Origin: Pseudomonas poae
Lineage (GTDB): Bacteria > Pseudomonadota > Gammaproteobacteria > Pseudomonadales > Pseudomonadaceae
NCBI RefSeq assembly: GCF_001439785.1
Contig: NZ_JYLI01000008.1
Span: forward strand, 186,001 to 250,000
Reading direction: 5' to 3'
DNA: 64,000 bases
A model generated the notes under the pieces. That model was given only the letters and a program-made list of their open reading frames with translations, was not told where the DNA came from and did no database searches. Shown one piece after another: positions 42,718 through 51,577 of the stretch. The position numbers were made by a program, and so were the translations under genes. Position 1 is the first letter of the stretch. Each line of letters begins with the position of its first letter.

Positions 42718-42812
42718 TTAATTAATGCGACTGAAGTGTTCCGAAAGACCCGCCTTCTGGACTTGCATTATGGAATTAAGTGCGACTGGCTTTTGAAATA
42801 GATACGACTGCG
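42718..42812 (+). repeat. Three transposase-site repeats at the left end
   Basis: Copies are at 42718-42734 (TTAATTAATGCGACTGA), 42774-42789 (AATTAAGTGCGACTGG) and 42796-42812 (AAATAGATACGACTGCG). The cores (GCGACTG, GCGACTG, ACGACTG) start at 42727, 42782 and 42804, giving spacings of 55 and 22 bases, whole helical turns. This is the pattern of TnsB sites inside a Tn7-type end. Confidence 0.7.
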
Positions 42813-43179
42813 TCTAGTAACGCTGGTAATAGGTGCGGCAATCCTAAGGAGGATTTTGAGCCGTTACGAACGCGATCTGAAAATGCACCCCATTCCTCAA
42901 AACATGTTTGATATCTACGGTCTGACTTTGCCTTGGGGAGACTCCCAGTCAGTCACTTAACGCAGTGCCTCTAGGCGTTTCAGTGATTCTGCGCAGCTCA
43001 ACGCTGCTGGAGCGCGCGGTGAGCGTGCTCGACGGCACTGAGTGCTCAGTAATGCTCTCGGTCGAACCGTACACCTGTCGTATTGAGCTGAGAGTTGTGT
43101 AGTAAGGCGGTTATGAGAATGATGTCCCTGCGGAGCTACAAATTTCAGCTTTTCTGAAATTCAGCTGTTTTCCAACCGT
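42813..43179. other. No clear gene; left-end spacer
   Basis: A Shine-Dalgarno-like TAAGGAGG (42845-42852) stands 3 bases before a TTG frame of 34 codons ending at 42960, and a GTG frame of 45 codons runs 42965-43102. Neither resembles anything I know. The stretch may be untranslated. Confidence 0.4.
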
Positions 43180-44115
43180 CTACTTTTGCGCCGTTACGAC
43201 ACTTGGATCCGAGTTTGATTTTTGAAGGTCAATAGCCAAATTTTTTAGAAAAACTTTGACCTCATCAGCATGTATTTCTGACTGCATTTCTTCACAGTCG
43301 TCTATACGGACGGAATTCGGGGTTAAAATTTTGAGCTGAGCGGTCAAATTTTCTGGGTGGTCTTTGTTGGATTCCATAACGCTGGTCAAACCAGCGGTGA
43401 AGAGTTTGAGAGTCTGGTAACCGGTTTGTTCTTCGAGGCCCTTTTCGGATGTACTCAGTGCTCTATACAACGCCAAGGTATAGGCATTGTATTTTTCGTA
43501 ATTTTTGTCCCGATAAATGTCATCAGGATCGTGCTTGAAGGCGAACCCATGACCTGCGATAGGGCCGTACGCAGTTGAAGTGTCGAAATCACCTTTAACA
43601 TGTGCGTAGCTATCACCTAACGAGTGAATCAGGAAACCGGTTTGCCAGTCGGGTTTGTTCTGCAGGTAGGAATCTCGAACTAATCGCTCTAGCTCTGTAC
43701 GGCGCGCTTTGACTGCTGCGTGATCGCCCCCATGAAGAGAGTGAAGAGTGTCCATAATCAGAGTGCGGTACTGCCAATTTACCACTCCCCAGAAGGCAAC
43801 AGGCACCGCGTTATATTGCAGCATCATTGCGTCGGGTGATTGAGCAAAGCAAGTAAGCCTATTTACCCGTTCCGCATCCGCTAGATTCCCAACGTAAGCG
43901 ACCGTATAAAAGTGACCATCCACTGCGAAAAACTTATTTTTTTCTGAGTTGGGATTCTTCGAACTCGCCCAAATCGTAAGGAGCTTTTCCGCAATGGGCG
44001 TTGGCACCCTCGGCTCCGAAAATGTCGAATCTATAGTTGAGGCGCAGCCGGATAGAAAAAGTGACGATGAAATCCCTGCGCAAATCGCGAACTGGAGTCG
44101 CGGTCGATTGATCAT
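43180..44115 (-). CDS. Cargo lipoprotein, possibly a zinc-dependent phospholipase C/S1-P1-like protein
   Basis: A 311-residue protein with a signal and lipobox (LFLSGC, Cys about 24). It keeps the HxxxD...H arrangement in FLIHSLGDSYAHVKGDFD (about 162-179), seen in the zinc-dependent phospholipase C/S1-P1 nuclease fold, and a later IAGHGFAFKHDPDD. These His and Asp residues could bind zinc. No neighbour shares the strand except a small gene 134 bases away. GGGGA lies just ahead of the ATG. The function is inferred from only a few residues. Confidence 0.7.
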   Translation of the reverse strand: MINRPRLQFAICAGISSSLFLSGCASTIDSTFSEPRVPTPIAEKLLTIWASSKNPNSEKNKFFAVDGHFYTVAYVGNLADAERVNRLTCFAQSPDAMMLQYNAVPVAFWGVVNWQYRTLIMDTLHSLHGGDHAAVKARRTELERLVRDSYLQNKPDWQTGFLIHSLGDSYAHVKGDFDTSTAYGPIAGHGFAFKHDPDDIYRDKNYEKYNAYTLALYRALSTSEKGLEEQTGYQTLKLFTAGLTSVMESNKDHPENLTAQLKILTPNSVRIDDCEEMQSEIHADEVKVFLKNLAIDLQKSNSDPSVVTAQK

Positions 44116-44249
44116 CTCGTCCCCTCACTGCGAATGAATTTATTGGCAACCATGTGATGCTTCATGAAACGGCCCCCCCAAAGCAATTGTGCGTAGGGAA
44201 TGAACGTGGCCCGCACAATTCGTAGTGGCAGCAAGGAGTTAGATAGCAC

Positions 44250-44480
44250 CTATAACTGCCTCAGTCGCATGATTGAGTCTGTGATGGCTTGAGCATTCGT
44301 GTCCAGCGTTTCCATAGCCGCGATTGCATTTGAGGCGACATTCCCTTCGCCATTCTCAGAGAGCCACTTTGTCACCTCTTCAATGGCCGCACCAATGGCG
44401 TGCTGGTTGTGCAGGAGCAAAGTGAGAGCATCAGCTGCGGCAATGTTGGCTTCAGAGCTATCTGGCATGGGAATCGTCAT
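44250..44480 (-). CDS. Small helical protein of unknown function
   Basis: A 76-residue, acidic, Ala/Asn-rich protein predicted to be mostly helical (NIAAADALTLLLHNQHAIG..., then NAIAAMETLDTNAQAITDSI). No domain recognised. The start may be ATG at 44480 or 44468, and no strong ribosome site is seen. The length and composition suit a partner or small cytoplasmic protein. Confidence 0.5.
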   Translation of the reverse strand: MTIPMPDSSEANIAAADALTLLLHNQHAIGAAIEEVTKWLSENGEGNVASNAIAAMETLDTNAQAITDSIMRLRQL

Positions 44481-44483
44481 CAA

Positions 44484-44883
44484 GTAAGTTGTGTGGCAAG
44501 ACTAGCTGAATTTTCCAGATACTAGAGCTCGCCGATGATACTGGAAGCTGCGAGCATTCACGCCCGTTGAGCTTGGGCTGAAGTCATAAACCACAACCTT
44601 GGGTGCCGAAAGCGGGGTGGCGCAATTAGCCCAGACCTACGATCGGTGGGTATTCTTCTCGTAATTGATCTACAGCTTAAAGAGGGTGACTCAGGGGACG
44701 CGTTGGGCAAGTGGCAGCGCGAACCCTCCGTGTCCTGAACTTCAAGAAGCACTTTTTTGCCATGAATGATGAGCCAGGGAAGCTTGCCAGCTGGGCCGAT
44801 GGATTGGCTGTCAGGGCAGTTCTGAACGAGGGCTGACTGAATGATCGTGGGAAATCTAAGTGATCCACGAGGGGACAGTCCGA
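44484..44883. other. 400 bases without a supported gene
   Basis: Several open frames exist on the minus strand but lack ribosome sites and family features. Sequence is mixed composition, with no repeats noticed. Confidence 0.4.
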
Positions 44884-44913
44884 TTGACATAGTGATTATG
44901 GTTTGACTATTGT
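44884..44913 (+). promoter_or_regulatory. Promoter of a candidate small RNA
   Basis: Perfect TTGACA (44884-44889), an 18-base spacer and TATTGT (44908-44913). The CTATTGT form is also close to a stationary-phase (RpoS) -10. Confidence 0.5.
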
Positions 44914-44918
44914 TCGTC

Positions 44919-45080
44919 CGCGCCTAGGCGTGAACTTCAGGATGGCTACAGGGATCTTCGGATCGCATCCCGCTTCTGATGAGCGTCAGATGGCCCAGTG
45001 CCAGGTAACAGCGTCCTGCCCCGTCGAACGCATGCAATCGGCGGCTGAGAATCCCGCCTAGAGCGGGATTCGCCGTTTTT
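44919..45080 (+). ncRNA. Candidate small RNA with its own promoter and terminator
   Basis: About 160 bases run from a good promoter (44884-44913) to a strong terminator: GAATCCCGC-CTAGA-GCGGGATTC (45049-45071), then GCCGTTTTT. No open frame with a ribosome site lies between. Inside is GATC-TTCG-GATC, a UUCG-capped hairpin, with GGA trinucleotides in AGGATGG, AGGGATC and CGGATCG. These would fit Rsm-type binding. It reminds me of RgsA (P16), but I cannot confirm that by memory. Confidence 0.5.
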
Positions 45081-45354
45081 GGGCTCCTCACTTTTGCAGC
45101 TTCGGTCGATTCCGCACTTCCAAAGGGCATTGACATTGGACTTTCTTTGCGCATCCAACGCGACCTTGTTGACGCTGAAACCCTTTTGCTTAATCTGAGT
45201 ATCCGGTAAGCCCACACCGGTGCGTGCGAAACATACGGAAAATCTAGCAGAGTCCAAGTGGGCCGACCGTGCGGGCGCTCATTCGAGCACTATTCGCACG
45301 TATCATTTATAGGGTAGTGTCCCGGCGTAAAGGGAAAACATATGGAGTGAAAAC
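45081..45354. other. Leader region before tcmP1
   Basis: No gene seen. TATCAT (45301-45306) and TATAGG lie 40-55 bases before the tcmP1 start and could be -10 boxes, but no -35 is convincing. Confidence 0.35.
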
Positions 45355-46512
45355 TTGCCAATACCTAAGGAGTACCATGGCCGCGAACAGGCATACGTCA
45401 AACACACGATTCTGAAGACTTACCTTCAGTGCTTGTTCATGATCATCGGGCGCAAGGAAACCGTCATCAATTACGTTGACTGCTTCGCGGGTCCTTGGGC
45501 AGAGGAGTCGGATGATTTAAAAGACACCTCTATCGGTATTTCGCTTCGGCAGATGAGGGAGTGTGCCGAGACGCTGAAATCCAAGTTTAGCGCCAATGTA
45601 AAATTTCGCGCGCTTTACATCGAGAAGGACAAAAAAGCCTTCGGAAAGCTCGAAGCGTTCCTCGCTGGGAACAAGCAAGCTTCTGTAGAAGCCTCCTGCA
45701 TTCAAGGTGACTACACCAGCAAGATCGATGACATCGTTCAGTGGGCGTCCGGCAATTTCACGTTTTTCTTTATTGATCCCAAGGGTTGGAAAACTGTAAT
45801 CAGCGCGCCAGTTCTGGCCCCGCTCTTGGCACTGAATAAAGTCGAGTTCCTCATTAACTTGATGTACGACTTCTTCAACCGCGCTATGTCGATGAAGCCG
45901 CATCAAGCAGATGTTGAAGAACTTTTAGGAAGGCCGGTTGTTTTAATTGGAAATGAAACCTCATCCGAACGGCAGTCGCTGGTAATTGCTCAGTATCGCG
46001 AGGTCATCGGGGACTTATATGGTGGAAAGACGGCATATGTATCAGTTGAGCGCCCAGGCATGGAGCGGGTGCTTTATTTTTTGGTATATCTGACCAGGCA
46101 TCCTCTGGGCATTATCAAGTTCAAACAAGCTGCCGAAGAAATGGAGATGGTTCAGCGCGTCAGCCACTTTGAGTCGAAGGTTCGAGCACAAATCAGCAAA
46201 TCGCCCATCGACGATTTGTTCGGCTCGGACCAAGATCTACAGCCTGTTGAAAAATTCAAAGACAATCGATTGGCAGCAAAAGAGTTTCTTCTGACGAGAC
46301 TGTCAAAAAAACCTCTGCTGATAGATTACGACTGCTGGTCAGAATTTCTCATACAGACTGATTATTATCCGACCGATCTTCAGCTGGCCTTTAAGGAATT
46401 GGCAAAAGAAGGCCGAATCCTAAATCTTGACGCAAATATTGCCAGGCGGAGCAAATTTCCGGTTAAGCCCGATTGGCCGCGAAAAAGTGAGCGCTGGATC
46501 CTCAATGACTGA
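45355..46512 (+). CDS. tcmP: Three-Cys-motif partner protein TcmP (first copy)
   Basis: A 385-residue protein with a class I methyltransferase-like fold. Motif I is YVDCFAGPW (Asp42), an acidic ribose site is YIEKD (Glu90), and motif IV is FFFIDPKGWK (Asp141-Pro142). A helical C-terminal region follows. Such proteins are the known partners of Gp37/Gp68 (DUF5131) proteins, one of which lies 243 bases downstream. The start is TTG at 45355, after GGAGTG. Its substrate is unknown. Confidence 0.78.
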   Translation: MPIPKEYHGREQAYVKHTILKTYLQCLFMIIGRKETVINYVDCFAGPWAEESDDLKDTSIGISLRQMRECAETLKSKFSANVKFRALYIEKDKKAFGKLEAFLAGNKQASVEASCIQGDYTSKIDDIVQWASGNFTFFFIDPKGWKTVISAPVLAPLLALNKVEFLINLMYDFFNRAMSMKPHQADVEELLGRPVVLIGNETSSERQSLVIAQYREVIGDLYGGKTAYVSVERPGMERVLYFLVYLTRHPLGIIKFKQAAEEMEMVQRVSHFESKVRAQISKSPIDDLFGSDQDLQPVEKFKDNRLAAKEFLLTRLSKKPLLIDYDCWSEFLIQTDYYPTDLQLAFKELAKEGRILNLDANIARRSKFPVKPDWPRKSERWILND

Positions 46513-46692
46513 CCAGTGAGGGAATATATAGCGATATTTAGGAAACACTTGATATGATAATTGAAGGCATGTCAGTCGAAAAAAATCACGCCATTCTTGC
46601 GTTTTTTTAAATCGAGCTATGTTTGGGCTACGATTTTCACTGAATATATGAATCGAAAAGATAATATGGGGTGAAGTCAGAAACGCTGAGTG

Positions 46693-46730
46693 ATGTCAAT
46701 TTGACATATCTTGCGGCATCTTACTAATAT
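46693..46730 (+). promoter_or_regulatory. Consensus promoter with a 15-bp palindromic operator
   Basis: ATGTCAA-T-TTGACAT (46693-46707) is a perfect palindrome. Its right half contains the -35 box TTGACA (46701-46706), followed after 18 bases by TAATAT (46725-46730). The DUF5131 start is 26 bases later. A bound repressor would block RNA polymerase. Confidence 0.65.
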
Positions 46731-46755
46731 CGCGCACGAAAGGAGCGACAGTGCA

Positions 46756-47499
46756 ATGAGTACCCAAACAAGCATTGAGTGGACCGAGATGACTTGGAAC
46801 CCGGTGGTGGGTTGCACCAAGGTCTCACCGGGCTGCAAACATTGCTACGCCGAGAACATGGCTCACCGCCTGCAGGCGATGGGCACACCTGGCTACGAGA
46901 ATGGCTTTCGGTTGAGCCTGCGTCCAGAAAAGCTTCAAGAGCCTCTGCTGCGCAAGAAGCCGACGATTTACTTCGTTAACTCCATGTCTGACCTCTTCCA
47001 CGAGCAGGTACCTGATGCTTATATCGATCAGGTCTTCGATGTGATCCGGCGTGCCTCTCAGCATACGTTTCAAATCCTGACCAAACGAGCTGAGCGCCTG
47101 GCTGAGTATTTCAGCACGCGAGAAACGCCGACCAATGCTTGGTTAGGTGTTTCGGTAGAGGACAAGGCCTACGGGGTGCCGCGTATTGATTGTCTGCGTA
47201 AGGTTGATGCCACCATCCGCTTTCTGTCAGCGGAGCCTTTATTGGAAGACTTGGGCGAGATTGACCTGACGGATATTCATTGGGTGATTGTCGGGGGTGA
47301 ATCAGGTGCGAAGGCGCGCCCAATGCAGCAGGAATGGGTCGATAACATCCACCGTCAATGCGATGCCTCCGGTTCTGCTTTCTTCTTCAAGCAGTGGGGT
47401 GGCTGGGGCGCTGACGGAGTAAAACGATCCAAGAAAGCCAATGGTCGCCTATTGAACGGTCAGACTTGGGATGAAATTCCCTTGCTAAACCTAGCCTGA
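46756..47499 (+). CDS. DUF5131 (phage Gp37/Gp68-like) three-Cys-motif protein
   Basis: A 247-residue protein. Near its N-terminus is C20-x6-C27-x2-C30 (VVGCTKVSPGCKHCYAE), then TIYFVNSMSDLFHEQVP and HTFQILTKRAERL, all family hallmarks. The three Cys resemble a radical-SAM iron-sulphur site with unusual spacing, and the rest resembles a TIM-barrel. Function is not established. It has its own promoter, with AAAGGAG ahead of ATG, and is followed 16 bases later by a second TcmP. Both partners probably work as one system. Confidence 0.82.
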   Translation: MSTQTSIEWTEMTWNPVVGCTKVSPGCKHCYAENMAHRLQAMGTPGYENGFRLSLRPEKLQEPLLRKKPTIYFVNSMSDLFHEQVPDAYIDQVFDVIRRASQHTFQILTKRAERLAEYFSTRETPTNAWLGVSVEDKAYGVPRIDCLRKVDATIRFLSAEPLLEDLGEIDLTDIHWVIVGGESGAKARPMQQEWVDNIHRQCDASGSAFFFKQWGGWGADGVKRSKKANGRLLNGQTWDEIPLLNLA

Positions 47500-47515
47500 G
47501 CTAAAAGGATTTCGC

Positions 47516-48805
47516 GTGGCCAAGGACGAAAAATACAAATGGGATTTGTCGGCTGGTATCTATCCGAACATAGATCCTCATAGCAAAATAAAACATCAGA
47601 TTATTCATGACTATATCCGTTCGTACATCACGGTGGTCATGAGTAATCAAATGATTCCGCGCATTGGCATTAATATCGTCGATGGCTTTTGCGGTGGAGG
47701 CGTCTATAAAGATGATTGGGGGCGTCGTGACCACTACGGCTCACCCATTATCGCGCTAGAGGCGGTTCAAGAAACTGTCGCTGAGATAAATATTCAGAGA
47801 AACATGCCGCGGGAAGTATTGGCGCAGTATTTTTTCATAGATATTAAAAAGGCCAATATTGATTACTTGAAGGCCGTGCTTGCCACCAAAGGGCATGGCC
47901 ATCGCTTGGATAAAGATATTTACGCTCTTCGCGCGAGATTTACGAATGCGCTTCCGAGCGTTATTAAAAAGATAAAGGATTTCAAGTTTTCCGAGCGCTC
48001 ATTGTTTTTGCTCGATCAATACGCCTACAAAGATGTACCTTTCTCTAGCATACGAACCATTTTCAATAGTTTGACGAATGCTGAGGTTCTGTTGACTTTC
48101 AATGTTGATAGCCTGATCGACTACCTCTCCGAGCGGGATGAAAACAAGAAGGCATTACAAAATATCGATTTGGAGAAGTATATTCCTTGGGAAAAGCTGC
48201 GATCTTTTAAAGCCACCATGCGTCACGAGTGGCAGCATTTGATTCAGCGGTTTCTTGCAGAGGGGATCTTGAAAGAAAGCGGTGCTGATTTCATGACCGT
48301 TTTCTTCATTACTCCTGGTGGGCCGAATCCGCGAGCCTATTGGTTTATCCATTTGGCGAAGAGCTACCGCGCCAACGCGGTGATGAAAGAAATTCATTGG
48401 AGATATGGCAACAACTTTTCCCACTCCATGACGCCGTCACTTTTTGTGGGCTATGACACCAATAAAGATATCCAGATTACGGATCAACATGCGTTCGGAT
48501 TTGGAGAGGAGCATAATTTTTGTGGTGTTACGAGCAAACGCATTGAAGTGGAGCTCTCTGAGGTGCTGCCAAGGAAGATCTACGATCAACCGCAATTGTC
48601 CTTCGAACAGATGATGATGGGTATGGCCAACCACACGATGGCGGATGAGGCCATCGTAAAACAGTCCTTGCACGGTCCGATCATGAATGGTGACATTGAG
48701 GTCTTTGATAAGAACAGTCGAACGAAGCGACGCAAGGGCAGCAGCATAAAATCAAGTGACATCATTATTCCCTCCCAGCAGCGGACCATGTTTTTCACAC
48801 GCTGA
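47516..48805 (+). CDS. tcmP: Three-Cys-motif partner protein TcmP (second copy)
   Basis: A 429-residue, methyltransferase-like protein. Motif I is NIVDGFCGGGVY (Asp56), an acidic site is FFIDIKK (Asp109), and motif IV is LFLLDQYAYK (Asp167). It is related only distantly to the first TcmP, so this is not a recent duplication. The GTG start at 47516 has AAAGGAT ahead. The 16-base gap from DUF5131 points to one operon. The C-terminus is basic (TKRRKGSSIK), possibly contacting nucleic acid. Confidence 0.78.
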   Translation: MAKDEKYKWDLSAGIYPNIDPHSKIKHQIIHDYIRSYITVVMSNQMIPRIGINIVDGFCGGGVYKDDWGRRDHYGSPIIALEAVQETVAEINIQRNMPREVLAQYFFIDIKKANIDYLKAVLATKGHGHRLDKDIYALRARFTNALPSVIKKIKDFKFSERSLFLLDQYAYKDVPFSSIRTIFNSLTNAEVLLTFNVDSLIDYLSERDENKKALQNIDLEKYIPWEKLRSFKATMRHEWQHLIQRFLAEGILKESGADFMTVFFITPGGPNPRAYWFIHLAKSYRANAVMKEIHWRYGNNFSHSMTPSLFVGYDTNKDIQITDQHAFGFGEEHNFCGVTSKRIEVELSEVLPRKIYDQPQLSFEQMMMGMANHTMADEAIVKQSLHGPIMNGDIEVFDKNSRTKRRKGSSIKSSDIIIPSQQRTMFFTR

Positions 48806-48974
48806 CGCTCCTACGCCGTAGGCCTCCTAGAGTTTCGGGTCAGGCGTGCCTTCTTGGGGCGGCGAAATTTCTCGTTCGCGCAACGCTTCGCCCCCTGAAC
48901 GGGGCCGAATTGCCGACATTTTTGGCCTACACTCAAAGCATGATTCCTGGAACTCGGTTGACCAGGTGAACATC

Positions 48975-49667
48975 ATGCAGACCCACCGTATTCCCGTCGT
49001 CGCCCACCAGCAGACTCGGCCAATTGCGCCGACGAGACGCAGCCTTTCCGGCACCTATCCGCTGCGTAATGGCGATAGCATTCCCTATGAGTCGTTGCTC
49101 GAGCGTGATTTCCTTGCGCGAATGACATTTTCCAGCCAAGTGTGTGACGTTATCGCGCAGCCGGTTCAAATCCCTTTTCACGGTGACGGCGCGCGCACCC
49201 ATACCTACACGCCTGATTTCCTCATCAACTATCACCTGGGTGACTGTCAGTTTGGTAACTACCCGGTGCCTTTACTGGTCGAGGTCAAACCTCGCGACCT
49301 CTGGGTTAAAGACTGGCGCAAATGGCTGACGAAATGGAAAGCCGCCTGGCGATATGCACGGGAACAAGGATGGGCGTTCCACATTTACGACGAGTCCCGA
49401 ATTCGTGACACGGGCTTTGCCAACATCCAGTTTCTCGACCGCTACAAAGCGATGGACTTCTCACGTGAGGAGAGTGAATGGGTTGTTCAAACGGTTCGTG
49501 AGGCCGGATCAGTGCCGGTGCACTACTTGTTGGCGATTCATTTTGCCGGCATCTACCGCGGGCGCGGCATCAGTCACATCTGGTACCTGATCGCGACGCG
49601 TCAGCTCGACTGCGACATCCGTCAGCCGCTGAACGATTTTCTCGATGTCTGGATCCCCTGGCCATGA
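48975..49667 (+). CDS. tnsA: TnsA-like endonuclease (TniC)
   Basis: The TnsA subunit cuts the 5' ends of the transposon so that it leaves the donor cleanly. The 230-residue product has the PD-(D/E)xK nuclease pattern: YESLLERDF (Glu39/Glu43), TPDFLI (Asp81) and LVEVKPRD (Glu103, Lys105). The ATG at 48975 has AGGTGA ahead; an upstream frame to 48846 lacks family similarity. Its stop overlaps the tnsB start by 4 bases. Confidence 0.88.
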   Translation: MQTHRIPVVAHQQTRPIAPTRRSLSGTYPLRNGDSIPYESLLERDFLARMTFSSQVCDVIAQPVQIPFHGDGARTHTYTPDFLINYHLGDCQFGNYPVPLLVEVKPRDLWVKDWRKWLTKWKAAWRYAREQGWAFHIYDESRIRDTGFANIQFLDRYKAMDFSREESEWVVQTVREAGSVPVHYLLAIHFAGIYRGRGISHIWYLIATRQLDCDIRQPLNDFLDVWIPWP

Positions 49668-51577
49668 ATAAGACAAATACTCACGAGGAAAAACCTCAGG
49701 CTTTTGTGCCTGATCGCGCACGTGTTTCCCTCGAGCGAAATGCGTTTGTTCGTTATGGCGAGGACGTCTACCGAATCAACCAGGTACTGGACTTCAAGAC
49801 GGTGGTCGGAATTGATGTATACAGCGGTCGCGCCTCGGCCTTGCCGGTTAACGGCCTCAAACCGGTTGCCCAGGAGCGACTGGACGGCCTCTATGTCAAT
49901 TACGACACGGAAAGCATCACCGAAGAGCAATGGGCGATTGCGAAGAAGCGATTTGAGGCCATTGAGCCATTGCTTGGAGACGTTGTTCGAACCAAGGCCG
50001 AGATCAAGGCTCGCGCGCTGCTGTACCAGGTGGACAGTGCGACGATCTACCGCTGGATGGACCGTTACAAAAGCTGGGGAGAATTGTTGGCCCTAATTCC
50101 AAGAAAACGCGGCTGGCAGGCTGGCAACGTCCGTATTCCAGCCGAGGCCGATGCGCTCATCGATGAGGTGATTCACGATTATTATCTCAGCAAGACACGT
50201 CCCACGGTCAACAAGGCGGTCAGTGAATTTCGCATTCGTGCCGAAGCACGCGGTGTTCCCATGGTGGCCGAGTCGACTATTCGTCAGCGCATCAGCCGTA
50301 TCACTGATAAGCAGTTTCTTCGTGGTCGGGGATTTGCAGATAAAGCACGCAACGCATACACCCCTTCCCCTGGCGCGTTTCCCGGCGCCGAGTACCCGCT
50401 CGCGGTCGTCCAGATTGACCATACGCCGATCGATGTAATGGTCGTCGACGACGTGCATCGTAAATCCATCGGGCGTCTCTGGCTTACACTGGCCATCGAC
50501 GTGCATTCAAGAATGATCACGGGCTACTACCTGGCGATCGACGCGCCCTCGGTAATCTCCGTCGCCATGTGCGTGGCGCATTCGATTATTCCCAAGGAAG
50601 AGTGGTTGCTTGCGCACGGCATCGAAGGTGATTGGCCTGTCTGGGGCTTTCCTCGCATTTTGCACAGCGACAACGGTGCTGACTTCAGATCTGAAAGCCT
50701 GCGCAGGTCCTGCTCTAACTACGGGATTGAGAACCGATTCCGCCCCATCAAACGGCCAAAGTACGGCGGTCATATCGAACGGCTGATGGGCAAGTTTATG
50801 CAAGCCGTTCATGGCCTGCCCGGCACCACTTTCAGCAATATCCAGCAGCGCGAAGGCATCGACTCCGACGCCCAGGCGGCGCTGACTGTTTCGGAATTTG
50901 AAGTCTGGCTGGTACGTGAAATTCTCAAGTACAACGCCAAGTATCACTCGAAGATCTTCATGAGTCCGCTCCACAAATGGAATGTCGGCATTTTTGGAGG
51001 GCGTGATGACACTCCAGCGATTGGCATGCCTCCGCGGCCAGCAGATCCTTTCACCATTCAACGAGACTTCCTGCCTGCTTATGAGCGAACCGTCCAGCAC
51101 TACGGCGTGGAGCTCGATGTGACGTACTACTCCGAAGCGCTGAGACCTTGGATAAACGCCAAGGACGAGTCGGGTAAGACGCGCAAATTTATTTTTCGGC
51201 GTGATCCACGCGATATCAGCCAACTCTGGTTTTACGATCCCCACCTGAAGCAGTACTTCAAGATCCCCGTGGCCAATCAGTCCTTCCCTGCGACCAGTGT
51301 GTGGGAGTTTCGCGCAGCCAAGAAGCAGGCCGTCGAGCGAGGACTGGCCAATATCGACGATGACCTCATCAAGCGGCTGATCATGGAGAACCGCGAGCTG
51401 GTGGAAAGCGCCAAGACCCACACCAAAAAGACGCGTCGATTGGCCCAGCGACAGAAAATCCATCAAACAAACAAAACGCCCGCTGCTCCAGCCGCCCTAG
51501 AGCCAAAAACGATCGTTCCCCACGGTTTGTTGGGATTGCTCGACGATATGGACGAGGTGTTTGAGGAAATCCTATGA
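49664..51577 (+). CDS. tnsB: TnsB-like DDE transposase (TniA)
   Basis: Cuts 3' ends and joins them to target DNA. The 637-residue protein has a helix-turn-helix-type DNA-binding region (about 95-215) and an rve integrase core: VVQIDHTPID (Asp252), ILHSDNGADF (Asp336) and GGHIERLMGKF (Glu372). This gives D-D-36-E. The C-terminal region (about 560-637) is Lys-rich and should contact TnsC. It overlaps both neighbours by 4 bases, so the operon is translationally coupled. It should bind the repeats at 42718-42812. Confidence 0.93.
   Translation: MNKTNTHEEKPQAFVPDRARVSLERNAFVRYGEDVYRINQVLDFKTVVGIDVYSGRASALPVNGLKPVAQERLDGLYVNYDTESITEEQWAIAKKRFEAIEPLLGDVVRTKAEIKARALLYQVDSATIYRWMDRYKSWGELLALIPRKRGWQAGNVRIPAEADALIDEVIHDYYLSKTRPTVNKAVSEFRIRAEARGVPMVAESTIRQRISRITDKQFLRGRGFADKARNAYTPSPGAFPGAEYPLAVVQIDHTPIDVMVVDDVHRKSIGRLWLTLAIDVHSRMITGYYLAIDAPSVISVAMCVAHSIIPKEEWLLAHGIEGDWPVWGFPRILHSDNGADFRSESLRRSCSNYGIENRFRPIKRPKYGGHIERLMGKFMQAVHGLPGTTFSNIQQREGIDSDAQAALTVSEFEVWLVREILKYNAKYHSKIFMSPLHKWNVGIFGGRDDTPAIGMPPRPADPFTIQRDFLPAYERTVQHYGVELDVTYYSEALRPWINAKDESGKTRKFIFRRDPRDISQLWFYDPHLKQYFKIPVANQSFPATSVWEFRAAKKQAVERGLANIDDDLIKRLIMENRELVESAKTHTKKTRRLAQRQKIHQTNKTPAAPAALEPKTIVPHGLLGLLDDMDEVFEEIL

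Noticed and set aside
44558..44890. A 110-codon frame in the cargo gap
   Set aside because: No ribosome site, unusual composition, no recognisable domain.
44924..45257. Two overlapping minus-strand frames of about 100 codons
   Set aside because: They run antisense through the candidate small RNA and its terminator and have no ribosome site.
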